From: PCPOR2b sp965220385
GTDB taxonomy: Bacteria > Poribacteria > WGA-4E > PCPOR2b
Reading direction: 5' to 3'
NCBI GenBank assembly: GCA_965220385.1
Contig: OZ244825.1
Span: 5,766,001-5,830,000 of the forward strand
DNA: 64,000 bases
In this document: piece by piece, positions 1 through 7,787 of the stretch
Layout: every line of letters starts with the position of its first letter
How positions within the stretch are numbered: the first letter of the stretch is position 1
Translations under genes and position numbers: made by a program
The notes under the pieces: generated by a model
What the model was told of the DNA's origin: nothing
Database searches by the model: none
What the model saw: only the letters and a program-made list of their open reading frames with translations

Positions 1-2
1 GG

Positions 3-293
3 ACCGTCGCGGAAGGTTATAACGGTGAATTGAAAGTGAGTTTCTACCGCAGCGGTGTACAACTGAAATTTAACGGAGGCAAAATAACGGACATCTCTAA
101 CTGGTCGCCCGATTCGGTCGAGGATGGCGACGCGCGGTTTCCAGATCTGACTTTTCTGCAACTCCTGTGTGGTCGCTGCCGGTTCAACGAATTGAAAACC
201 AATTTTGTCGACTGTGACGGACGGGGCGAAGCGGGTGTCCTGCTCGATTGTCTATTCCCACCGTTCACCGGAAATGTCTGGTGTTTGTCATAA
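3..293 (+). CDS. GNAT acetyltransferase, C-terminal SCP2-like domain (5' truncated)
   Basis: The reading frame is open from the window edge to a TAA at 291-293, so only about the last 96 residues are present. The end reads ...FPDLTFLQLLCGRCRF..., then a segment ending LLDCLFPPFTGNVWCLS. This pattern (a PxLTFLQLLxG block, then a LFPxxPxxVWxL-like finish) is typical of the sterol-carrier-protein-like C-terminal domain of Eis-type GNAT N-acetyltransferases. The acetyl-CoA-binding domains would lie upstream of the window, so the substrate cannot be judged. The next gene starts 14 nt downstream on the same strand, so the two may be co-transcribed. The family call rests on motif resemblance only. 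Confidence 0.6.
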   Translation, partial: TVAEGYNGELKVSFYRSGVQLKFNGGKITDISNWSPDSVEDGDARFPDLTFLQLLCGRCRFNELKTNFVDCDGRGEAGVLLDCLFPPFTGNVWCLS

Positions 294-307
294 ATAGGGG
301 TTTTACA

Positions 308-1156
308 TTGGCGAAAAAGAGAAAAGATCCGCAACAAAAAGATCTCTATCAGCGACGATTTGAAGATAAAGACTTTGCTTGGTTGGCAGAACAGTTTGAC
401 AAACAGGCTGCACAAAACCCCGACCTAACGCTGGAGGAATATGCAATTCGTCACGGCATTGAGCCCAAATGGATTCGCAGCTTTATCAATGTAGGCTGGA
501 ATACAGAGTTTAAAAACGTCATCACCGTCTGGCACGGCACAACAATCGATAGAGCAAAGGCGATTATGATCGAAGGGTTCAAGGCGCCGCGGGGCAGGGC
601 ACGGAAGAAAATCTGGTTTACACAAAAATCAAGCGAAGCCCATAGACGAGCGGGTCATCTAGCACAATCTCGGGGAAAGGCACCGGTGGTCTTCCGTTGC
701 CAGATTAATATCAGCAAATATTCCGAATTTGACAACCCACGTCCACATCATTACGCCTTCAAACATTCCTACATTGATAAGACGGTTATTTCCAGTGTAG
801 ATGGTATGGAAGTAGACAAGGAGGACAAGCGTCCGCAAGAGAAGATAGATAAAGCGGAATTGGTCGATGTGATTATTACCAGAACCTCTGGTAAGTATGG
901 CGTACTGCTATGGATCAACGTTTATCTGGAGGGGATAGGTCAGACGCCCATAGACGAAAACCATCCAGCAATTGAGAAAATTTATCAATGGATAGAGGCG
1001 CAATACACTGGAGATCGGGAGGAAGCAATCTCCGAAGAGGAGATGTTAGTACAAGTAAAGATACACCTGAATGGAGAGCCCCAAAAAATGACGAATCTGG
1101 GCATTGCAAATTTGGACACAAATGAGGTGGGGGACAAAGGTAGTGGAGAAAACTGA
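308..1156 (+). CDS. ADP-ribosyltransferase-like fold protein (putative)
   Basis: About 282 residues. The TTG at 308 is chosen because the upstream gene ends at 293 and an AGGGG element sits just before it; a longer frame from 248 would overlap that gene. Residues 1-65 are charged and helical and include a possible helix-turn-helix (EYAIRHGIEPKWIRSFINVG). The middle has VITVWHGTTIDRAKAIMIEG, then KKIWFT and VVFRCQINIS. The order WHGT, (I/L)xxGF, a hydrophobic-FT strand and a V-F-x-C strand is what PARP/KptA/DarT-type ADP-ribosyltransferase-like folds show around the NAD-binding His. A catalytic Glu is not obvious. The acidic C-terminal third is unrecognised. The function could be nucleic-acid or protein ADP-ribosylation, or only an NAD-binding fold. 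The fold call is inference from motifs. Confidence 0.5.
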   Translation: MAKKRKDPQQKDLYQRRFEDKDFAWLAEQFDKQAAQNPDLTLEEYAIRHGIEPKWIRSFINVGWNTEFKNVITVWHGTTIDRAKAIMIEGFKAPRGRARKKIWFTQKSSEAHRRAGHLAQSRGKAPVVFRCQINISKYSEFDNPRPHHYAFKHSYIDKTVISSVDGMEVDKEDKRPQEKIDKAELVDVIITRTSGKYGVLLWINVYLEGIGQTPIDENHPAIEKIYQWIEAQYTGDREEAISEEEMLVQVKIHLNGEPQKMTNLGIANLDTNEVGDKGSGEN

Positions 1157-3212
1157 ACGGGTGCAGTGGTTGCGCGCTATAATTTGGGGGTTGATTACGC
1201 TGCGGGCTATACCGCTTTTCGCAGAAACGCAAGATTCAACGCGCACCATCAATGCCGCATGGGTAGATACGCCCCCGGTCATTGATGGGGACCTCACCGA
1301 CGGTGTATGGCAATACGCTCAAGTTGCGAACAAGTTCTTCCGTGCGAAGGAGGGAGACATTCAGCTCGCACAACTAAACACTGAAGCAAGGGTTTTGTAC
1401 GATGAGAACACCCTCTATATCGGCGTGCATTGCGAGGAGCCAGACATGAAAAGCTTACGCGAAACAAAAACGCGCCGGGATTCCCCTGTTTGGCAGAATG
1501 ACTGTATCGAAGTGATGCTTGATACCTATCATGACCGTCGTAACTGCTACATTTTTGCCGTCAATACACTTGGCACGCAGACAGATGAGCGGGTCAGCAA
1601 CGAGAGTGTTTTCGACATGAGTTGGGATGCAAACTGGGAAGCGAAAATAAAGAAACACCAGAATGGTTGGAGCGCAGAATTTGCGATTCCATTTCGTGCG
1701 CTCCGTTTTAATCGGGATGATACTACATGGGGAATCAACTTTTGGAGGGTACGTCCGGTAAATAGTCAATCCTATTCTTGGGCACATACCGCTTTTTTCT
1801 CACGCGTGTCGGAGTTTGGCAGTTTGACTGGCTTGAATTTAAAAAAAATCGAAACAGAGCAGAAACTCGGTATTCTCCCCTATGGCAGCTATCGCGCGAT
1901 AGAAAATCGACCCAATGACTTTGATGGTGGGTTGGACCTTATCCTTCCAATTTCGACGCGCCTCACCTCGAACCTGACTTTTAATCCTGATTTTTCACAA
2001 TTAGAAAGCGATCCAACCCAAATTAACATCGCAAGTGACCGCGAGTTGTCTCTCCCTGAACGCCGTCCATTCTTCCGGGAGGGTGCCGAGTTATTTGATC
2101 TACCGCTCAATCTCTTCTACACCCGTCGCGTTCAAGAAATTGATTTCGGTGCGAAAGCGGCAGGCACAATGGGCGGTGCTAATTTCTCGGTTGTCAATAC
2201 CTATGGTAAAATGATCGATCGGTATGATGCCGATCAGAAAAAGCAGGCGAATCTTTTAGCTGGGCGAGTGAATTACAATATCGGTGAGCGGACTGTCATC
2301 GGTGCGATGGGCACACACAAACACCAAACCGACCGCGATGTAGGACTCCTATCGCTCAACGGTCGATTTGGACTTCATCGAAACTGGACTGCGACATCGC
2401 AGTATGCGGTTGATTTCATTGATGGCGAAACGCATTGGGCGTATTATACCGCGATGGAATGGCTGCATCAAGGGTGGCTCGCCAACATTCGGCTTGAAGA
2501 AATCCAGGACGGTTTTCGGCCAAATGAGATGGGCCTTGAAGATGAAGCGTTCCGTCGGAGCCGTGCCCGTGTAAGGTACAACTACGAGTTTCCAGAGGGG
2601 AATTTGGTGCAGCTGTTTCAGGTTGACACACGCCATTTTCACCAAACCAATGCACAAAAATTGCTACGGGAACGGCGGAGTGAGTTCCGCTTCAATATTG
2701 ACATTGGTCGGTTTGACCTCTTCACTTCCGGTGGATTTGGTGTGCTTCGCGAAGTTGGTCAACTCTTTGACACTAGGTTTATCGGTTCAGAGATGGCTTA
2801 TGAAGCACCGTGGTGGCACTTAGCCGTTGGAAATCGTTTCGGTACACGCCGAGATGAATTCAACCGATTCACCAACTGCTCTGCGGGTGTCAACCTCTTC
2901 GGCAAGCTGACCGCTGACTTAGACCTTGAGAATTTCTTTTGGCGCAGGTATCGAAATACACTGATTTTCCGACTCCGCAGTAACTATCAATTGACCCAAA
3001 AGATCGGTTGGCTCATTTTTGTTGAACGCGTCGATGAACGGCTGCATGATGAGGTTAGCTACAATTTCAATGCAATCTTCGACTACGAGTTCACCCCAGA
3101 GAGCCACTTCTTCTTCGTGTTTGTTGATAGCCTGCCGGGGGAACGGGCGGTGTTTACAAAACTCGCGTATCTTTTTGAATCTGGTTTCCCAGATTTCCGT
3201 CAATTTCAATAA
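1143..3212 (+). CDS. CBM9/DUF5916 family outer-membrane protein
   Basis: I start this at the GTG at 1143, preceded by a GAGGTGGGGG stretch; TTG 1104 and ATG 1122 are in frame but lack a good SD. It overlaps the previous gene by 14 nt, suggesting translational coupling. The N-terminus (basic residues, then WLRAIIWGLITLRAIPLFA) looks like a signal peptide. Residues about 30-220 are a carbohydrate-binding-module-9-like domain: PPVIDGDLTDGVW, VLYDENTLYIGVHCEEP, NDCIEVMLDTYHD and WGINFWRVRP are typical of DUF5916 proteins. The remaining roughly 450 residues are rich in alternating aromatic/polar strands (FSQLESDPTQIN, LPERRPFFREGAELF) and probably form an outer-membrane beta-barrel. Likely role: surface carbohydrate binding or transport. 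The ligand is unknown. Confidence 0.8.
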   Translation: MEKTERVQWLRAIIWGLITLRAIPLFAETQDSTRTINAAWVDTPPVIDGDLTDGVWQYAQVANKFFRAKEGDIQLAQLNTEARVLYDENTLYIGVHCEEPDMKSLRETKTRRDSPVWQNDCIEVMLDTYHDRRNCYIFAVNTLGTQTDERVSNESVFDMSWDANWEAKIKKHQNGWSAEFAIPFRALRFNRDDTTWGINFWRVRPVNSQSYSWAHTAFFSRVSEFGSLTGLNLKKIETEQKLGILPYGSYRAIENRPNDFDGGLDLILPISTRLTSNLTFNPDFSQLESDPTQINIASDRELSLPERRPFFREGAELFDLPLNLFYTRRVQEIDFGAKAAGTMGGANFSVVNTYGKMIDRYDADQKKQANLLAGRVNYNIGERTVIGAMGTHKHQTDRDVGLLSLNGRFGLHRNWTATSQYAVDFIDGETHWAYYTAMEWLHQGWLANIRLEEIQDGFRPNEMGLEDEAFRRSRARVRYNYEFPEGNLVQLFQVDTRHFHQTNAQKLLRERRSEFRFNIDIGRFDLFTSGGFGVLREVGQLFDTRFIGSEMAYEAPWWHLAVGNRFGTRRDEFNRFTNCSAGVNLFGKLTADLDLENFFWRRYRNTLIFRLRSNYQLTQKIGWLIFVERVDERLHDEVSYNFNAIFDYEFTPESHFFFVFVDSLPGERAVFTKLAYLFESGFPDFRQFQ

Positions 3213-3215
3213 AGG

Positions 3216-3426
3216 TAGGAGTTACGCCGTTGGGTGCTCAACCCCTTGTAGTTCAGCGATTTATCGCTGCTAGACAGCCTTCTCAACCCTGGTCTCCCCG
3301 ATGGAATCGGGACAGGCGGAACAGACGCCCGATGAATCGGGAAAATACAAGAGATACGCCTGATAAATCAGGCAACTACAAGAGAGACACCATCACAAAA
3401 TTCCCTACTGAAGGGCGTAAGTCCTA
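3216..3426. mobile_element. Short TA-flanked MITE-like element (about 210 bp)
   Basis: The left end reads TA-GGAGTTACGCC (3216-3228) and the right end, on the reverse strand, TA-GGACTTACGCC (3426-3414): an imperfect 11-nt terminal inverted repeat with a TA on each side. The left end matches the first ten bases of the larger element at 5302-6091. The interior holds several short palindromes around CGATGAATCGGG/TGATAAATCAGG. No transposase is encoded, and the small ORFs here have no recognisable content. TA flanks fit the IS630/Tc1-mariner target preference. The stretch otherwise holds no gene, and the element ends 17 nt before the kinase gene at 3444. Confidence 0.5.
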
Positions 3427-3443
3427 AAAGGTAACTCATCAAA

Positions 3444-4625
3444 ATGCCCGAATCAGAGAAAAAAGACCATTCCGAAACCGTAGCAATCGCAGAAAATGTA
3501 CTCTGTAAAGCATTCGAGGGCGATGTACGGCTTAAAATGGAAACAGAATTTGATACAGATCGGGCGACGGTCCTTCGCTGTTGTCTAGTAGAAAGCCCCT
3601 CCGGTATTCCGCAAAGCGTTGTCGTCAAAAGGGCACTGACCACCGATGGAACGGAATTTCATCCGAACTCACCGGATGAAATGGTTCCCCGATTCTTCAA
3701 CGATTGGGCGGGACTCGAATTTTTGAGCGAAATCTCAAATGGAGATTCGCCGGGCGCACAATTTTATGGCGGAGATCGGGAAAAGGGGCTTATGGTCATT
3801 GAGGACTTAGGAGACGGGCGGAATTTTTACGGGAGCCTGCGCGGAGAATCTTCCACAGCTGCAACAGGGGAATTAATCAAATTGGCGAGGGCACTGGGAA
3901 AAATGCACGCTCTAACGATTCACAAAAAGGCGGTGTACGATAGCATCCGTGACCGACTCGGACCCAGAGATAAGCCTCCCGCTATGACCGATGAATGGCG
4001 GCGGCTTGTGGAAAAATTAAATGAAGTCTGTGAGAGGATTGGAGTCAAACCCCATCGTGGGGCAAAGACGGAGATGAAAACGGTCGCTGCATTCATCGCT
4101 GCCCCAGGACCATTCCAAGCTTATACACACGGCGATCCAATCCCGATGAATGCGCTACCTGTCGGCGATGAAAGGAAACTCTTCGACTTTGAGTTTGGTG
4201 AGTTTCGACACGCGCTCAGGGATGGAATTTATGGTCGTGTCTGCTTCCCGACGTGGTATCATATCAACCGTGTGCCAGACAATGTGATTCAAGAAATGGA
4301 AATGGCGTATCGTGCCGAACTTGTGAAGGGGTGCCCCGAAGCAGCGGACGATACGCTTTTTTTTCGATCCGTTGTCGAAGCGTGTGGCTACTGGGCAACT
4401 CACTCTAGACTCAATTTTATAGAAAAGGTATGGGAAGAAGACCATAAATGGGGAATCTCAACGCAGCGCCAGATTCTCCTGTTGTGTTTTGACATATTTG
4501 GACAAGTCTCGGAGGAGTTCAGACATCTGGAAGCCCTCGGTGCAACCGTCCGTGATATGGCTACTAAATTGCGGAAACGCTGGACGGATTTGGAAGAGAT
4601 GCCGTACTATCCGGCTTTTCGCTGA
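3444..4625 (+). CDS. APH/ecdysteroid-kinase-like phosphotransferase
   Basis: 393 residues with a protein-kinase-like fold of the aminoglycoside/choline/ecdysteroid kinase type. VVVKRA (about residues 59-64) fits the ATP-binding Lys strand and LMVIEDLGDG the hinge. YTHGDPIPMN (228-236) is the Brenner catalytic motif HGDxxxxN with catalytic Asp231, and DFEFGE (248-253) is the metal-binding DFE motif. Length and motif spacing fit the EcKL/APH group. The substrate cannot be read from sequence; small alcohols or sugars are usual in this family, and an antibiotic-resistance role is not supported by context. The start ATG has AAAAGG 12 nt upstream, just outside the preceding MITE-like element. Confidence 0.75.
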   Translation: MPESEKKDHSETVAIAENVLCKAFEGDVRLKMETEFDTDRATVLRCCLVESPSGIPQSVVVKRALTTDGTEFHPNSPDEMVPRFFNDWAGLEFLSEISNGDSPGAQFYGGDREKGLMVIEDLGDGRNFYGSLRGESSTAATGELIKLARALGKMHALTIHKKAVYDSIRDRLGPRDKPPAMTDEWRRLVEKLNEVCERIGVKPHRGAKTEMKTVAAFIAAPGPFQAYTHGDPIPMNALPVGDERKLFDFEFGEFRHALRDGIYGRVCFPTWYHINRVPDNVIQEMEMAYRAELVKGCPEAADDTLFFRSVVEACGYWATHSRLNFIEKVWEEDHKWGISTQRQILLLCFDIFGQVSEEFRHLEALGATVRDMATKLRKRWTDLEEMPYYPAFR

Positions 4626-4708
4626 CACAACGAACATAAAGAGTAGCGAATTTTACCGCATAATGTTTTACGCACTACACATTGCGAAATCAAAAGGAGG
4701 ATTCAAAA

Positions 4709-5254
4709 ATGGAATGTAATAATGTTCGCGAAGAACTTGTCGCCTACATCGACGACGAGCTTTCTTCAAGGGGTAAGCATACAATTGAGGCGCATCTTGC
4801 GGATTGTAAGGAATGCGCCGCCGAACACGACAAACTGAAAGCAACAATCGAATCAACGCATAAGGCGGAAACCCTCCAACCCGCACAAAATTGGTGGGAA
4901 ACATTACAGGAACGTCTGTATGCACCTGATTCCGATCTCGTAGCTGCGATCCACGCTTTACGAGAAGCAATTATGCGTCTGGAAAGCCGCGTAGATGGGG
5001 ACGAGGGACGGTTAGCACCGGTGAAAGAAATTATGACATTGGAGGAGGTCGCCGCCTATCTGCAAATCGAACCAGACGTGATATGGAAGCTGCTTAACGG
5101 AATTCCCCACTTTGAGGTAGGTGCTGAACTACGGTTCAAAAAATCCAGTGTTAACGAATGGATTCGTATAAAGGAAAGTGGGAATCGTGACGATCTATTC
5201 GATTGGGATCTTTCAACGGGCTGGCTGGATCAAGTTGATCGATTGGAATCCTGA
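4709..5254 (+). CDS. Zinc-finger (anti-sigma-like) and helix-turn-helix fusion protein
   Basis: 181 residues. The ATG at 4709 follows a strong AAAGGAGG; a longer in-frame start at 4682 is not supported. Residues 1-45 are a zf-HC2/anti-sigma zinc-binding domain: early Cys (MECNNV), then HLADCKECAAEH with the HxxxCxxC pattern of ZAS-type anti-sigma factors. There is no membrane segment. Residues about 110-160 (IMTLEEVAAYLQIEPDVIW, then GAELRFKKSSVNEWI) match an excisionase/MerR-type helix-turn-helix (HTH_17). An anti-sigma-type zinc finger joined to an excisionase-type DNA-binding domain suggests a soluble redox- or metal-responsive regulator. No sigma factor lies next to it, so its partner is unknown. 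Confidence 0.7.
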   Translation: MECNNVREELVAYIDDELSSRGKHTIEAHLADCKECAAEHDKLKATIESTHKAETLQPAQNWWETLQERLYAPDSDLVAAIHALREAIMRLESRVDGDEGRLAPVKEIMTLEEVAAYLQIEPDVIWKLLNGIPHFEVGAELRFKKSSVNEWIRIKESGNRDDLFDWDLSTGWLDQVDRLES

Positions 5255-5301
5255 AACAAACGTGGACTGAGAAAAATGGAAATTGCGGATGTTGATAACA
5301 A

Positions 5302-6091
5302 TAGGAGTTACGCACTTCAGTTCGTAGTAGCGCATTTCTTAATCCTGCCTGCTCCCGGCTTGTCGGAGTCCCGCCTGGTCCCGGTACGGACGATTCATCG
5401 GGGAAACGGTACGGCGCTTTGAGCCGCCAACCGCGTAAGCCCCGGCGGAATGATTAACTTTTTGTTTGCAATATGCCATTCCGATGTGTTAAAATAACGA
5501 TCACAGATAGCAGAAGGGGCTATCTGCTATAATCCTGACAATCTTTTAATCCCTGATCCAACGCGTAGCGACTCCTGTTCTTCCTGCTTGATCCCGTCCC
5601 TGGTCACGCCTGCCTGCTCTCGGCTTGTCGGAGTCCCGCCTGTCCCCTGGTCACGATTTATCGGACGATTTATCGGGGGGATTCATCGGGATTCTGGTGA
5701 AACGGAACGGAACCGATGTATCGGGGGAACGGTATAAATCAGGTTTCAGAAACCCAAACAACCTCACTAAAACGCACAAAAACGCACACTCAAGTAAAAA
5801 ATATGTGAGGAAATGTGAGAGTATGTGACATCTGATCCAAATCAAAGCCAATGTTCATCAACGGTCCGCCCCAAGACTAAGAAAATATGCAAAATATGTG
5901 ACATTTTGTGACATTTTGTGACATCAGGGCGGATTGTACACTTCAGATTGTAACCGCCTGTTTCTTCCTCCCCCGTCCGGACGCGCAATAAATCCCCCGA
6001 TAGGATCCCCGATAAATCGGGACAGGCGGGACAGGCCCGATTTATCGGGATTAGGAAATGCGCTACTACGAACTGAAGTGCGTAACTCCTA
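5302..6091. mobile_element. Non-autonomous TA-flanked element with 42-bp terminal inverted repeats
   Basis: The left end, GGAGTTACGCACTTCAG... (5304-5345), and the reverse complement of the right end (6048-6089) match at 41 of 42 positions, and a TA flanks each end. The 786-bp body encodes no transposase. It carries two copies of a GGCTTGTCGGAGTCCCGCCTG segment (about 5356 and 5622), a hairpin with ATAGCAG/CTGCTAT arms (5505-5530), three phased ACATTTTGTG-type 10-bp repeats (5897-5924) and CCCGATTTATCGGG palindromes near the right end. This fits a MITE mobilised by an IS630/Tc1-mariner-type transposase encoded elsewhere. The surrounding intergenic stretch (5255-6195) shows no gene. Confidence 0.75.
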
Positions 6092-6195
6092 ACCAGATTG
6101 AAAGCACAGAATTATCCTACAATATGTCCGTATATCACTTTCAAAAGAGAAACGGGTGAATACGCTCATGTCGGAGCAATCCGAAAGTAGAAAAC

Positions 6196-6528
6196 ATGCT
6201 CACACAACAATCAAAGTTTACCGAACTCGGATTTAAGAAGTTTGTCAGCCCCGGTGAGAGTTGGGGGGCAGTTACCTACGATGGGATGGGGTTCGGGATG
6301 CTTTTCCCTCCCGGTGTGATAGACGATATTGAGATCTACTACCCGTGCATTGGTACGCACTTTGTCATTCAACCGCTGATTTACGGTGTGGGGTTGTCGC
6401 CAGATCGGCGAGTGAGTTTTGTAAGTATGTTTTACTTTGGTAAGAGAGATGTGGACACGATCCAAGATCTGTACACATCGAAAAGGGAGGAAAGTAACCG
6501 ATGGCGACAAAGATCCGAACCCACCTAA
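6196..6528 (+). CDS. Hypothetical protein
   Basis: 110 residues that I do not recognise. The middle is hydrophobic and aromatic (GMGFGMLFPPG, IEIYYPCIGTHFVIQPLIYG) with no clear membrane helix or signal peptide. It ends inside the start of the downstream VOC gene: the final 28 nt overlap in another frame, and the SD for the VOC gene (GGGAGG) lies within this ORF, which would allow translational coupling. The start has only weak purine context. It could be a small genuine protein or a chance ORF next to a decaying gene. Confidence 0.35.
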   Translation: MLTQQSKFTELGFKKFVSPGESWGAVTYDGMGFGMLFPPGVIDDIEIYYPCIGTHFVIQPLIYGVGLSPDRRVSFVSMFYFGKRDVDTIQDLYTSKREESNRWRQRSEPT

Positions 6529-6891
6529 TGTTTGATGGCACTGCTGAAGACGCAATGAATTTCTACGTTGGTCTATTCCCCATGTCTGAAGTGATTGATG
6601 TGTCATACTACAACGAAGGCGAGAATAAAGGCAAAATTCATCACGCCTTTTTTTACTCTTAGTGGTAGGGAATTCATCTGCATTGATACCCCGATAAAGC
6701 ATGATTTCGGCTTCACACCCGCTATGTCAATCTTCGTTGATTGTGAGTCACAAGAGGAACTTGAGCGGGTGTACTCAGCACTTGCTGAGGATGGAGAGAT
6801 ATTTATGCCATTAGACAACTACGGGTTTAGCGCACGATTCGGTTGGGTAAATGATCGCTTTGGTGTATCGTGGCAACTCAACCTTCCATAA
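6501..6891 (+). pseudogene. PhnB-like VOC-superfamily protein, interrupted by a frameshift
   Basis: Translation from the ATG at 6501 (SD GGGAGGAAAG) gives MATKIRTHLMFDGTAEDAMN..., the start of a PhnB/3-demethylubiquinone-methyltransferase-like VOC domain, and stops at about 6661. Removing one T from the run of seven at 6648-6654 restores FTLSGREFICIDTPIKHDF and continues to the typical family ending FGWVNDRFGVSWQLNL, stopping at 6891. The joined product would be about 129 residues, close to the usual VOC length. The break is a single-base insertion in a homopolymer, so it may be an assembly error, a recent null mutation or slippage. Ligand unknown. Confidence 0.8.
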
Positions 6892-6933
6892 GAGAAAAAT
6901 TGCCAATAGGTGCAATTACTATATCCGCGGATT

Positions 6934-7599
6934 CTAATTAGCATAGTCTAGCACATAAATCTGGTTTGTCTCGGGTAGTTTTGACTTGCTCACCTCAATC
7001 TCTGATTGACCCTGATAGTGGACGAGTTCCGCCGGATATCGTGCGGTGAAATCATCCACCGGCAGGATATGAGTGAGTGTGACCTTATCGGTTCTGTAGT
7101 GCATCGGAATTGTAATCTTCGGCTGAATCGCATCGATGACTTCGTCGAGGTCATTCAGTTCAATCGTTGGGGGACCCCCTGTTAGCACAAGCAGGATATC
7201 GACGCCCTTGAAAAATTCGAGTTGTGTTTCGCTTAAAGGGTTTCCCACATCGCCCATGTGTCCAATTTCGATACCTTCAACGCCGAATCGGTACATTGCA
7301 TTCTGATCCGGATCGCTTTTATGTACTATGCTCTCCATAGCTGGCACAGATGAGAAACGAATCCCTTTAACCTCCGCCCCGGCCTCAGTAATATCGAGCG
7401 CATTAATCACAACAGGATCGCCCGGCACCATATCCGCACAACTGTGGAACCTGTCAGTCGCCGAACTCATAATCACGATGTCTGTTGGTTCGGTAATTGG
7501 ATCATAGCCAGCGACTTCAGGCGTATACGGATCAGTTACAATCCGAGTCCCGTTTCCTTCCAGCAAAAACGTAGCATGTCCACACCATCTGATTTTCAT
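6934..7599 (-). CDS. Metallo-beta-lactamase-fold (UlaG-like) protein with altered metal site
   Basis: About 221 residues. The start at 7599 has AGGGAG upstream; longer frames do not. MKIRWCGHATFLLEG at the N-terminus, EIGHMGDVGNPLSE near residues 110-125 and TIPMHYRTD near 165 are the usual landmarks of the lactamase_B_3/UlaG-like branch, which contains hydrolases such as L-ascorbate-6-phosphate lactonase. Where these normally have HxHxDH, this protein reads SSATDRFHS, losing the first two His and the Asp. It may bind fewer metals or have lost hydrolase activity. The gene stands alone between the VOC pseudogene and a hairpin repeat, convergent with the former. Confidence 0.75.
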   Translation of the reverse strand: MKIRWCGHATFLLEGNGTRIVTDPYTPEVAGYDPITEPTDIVIMSSATDRFHSCADMVPGDPVVINALDITEAGAEVKGIRFSSVPAMESIVHKSDPDQNAMYRFGVEGIEIGHMGDVGNPLSETQLEFFKGVDILLVLTGGPPTIELNDLDEVIDAIQPKITIPMHYRTDKVTLTHILPVDDFTARYPAELVHYQGQSEIEVSKSKLPETNQIYVLDYAN

Positions 7600-7660
7600 A
7601 ATATCTCCCTTCTGTTGACAATTGGTGAATTCTAAAAATAATATAGACACTCTCGTCCCC

Positions 7661-7714
7661 GGTAGGTGCGGTTTTTCCCGACAGGTCGGGATCCCGATTT
7701 ATCGGGACGCACCG
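7661..7714. repeat. Intergenic hairpin repeat (GGTGCG...CGCACC type)
   Basis: GGTAGGTGCGG at the left pairs partly with GACGCACCGG at the right. Between the arms lie a CCCGACAGGTCGGG palindrome and a TCCCGATTTATCGGGA palindrome. The outer arm recurs at 20933-20957. It lies between two minus-strand genes, downstream of the CocE hydrolase, and has no clear T-run, so a terminator role is possible but not shown. Confidence 0.6.
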
Positions 7715-7787
7715 GTTTGGAGCGTTTCATTAATTGTAAGGCCCACCAAAGATTATACAACCTGTTTCAGAAATCACCATGTTTCCC

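Noticed and set aside
5625..5828. Small ORFs inside the 786-bp element as a possible transposase remnant
   Set aside because: Composition follows the element's repeats; no DDE-type residues or helix-turn-helix are visible.
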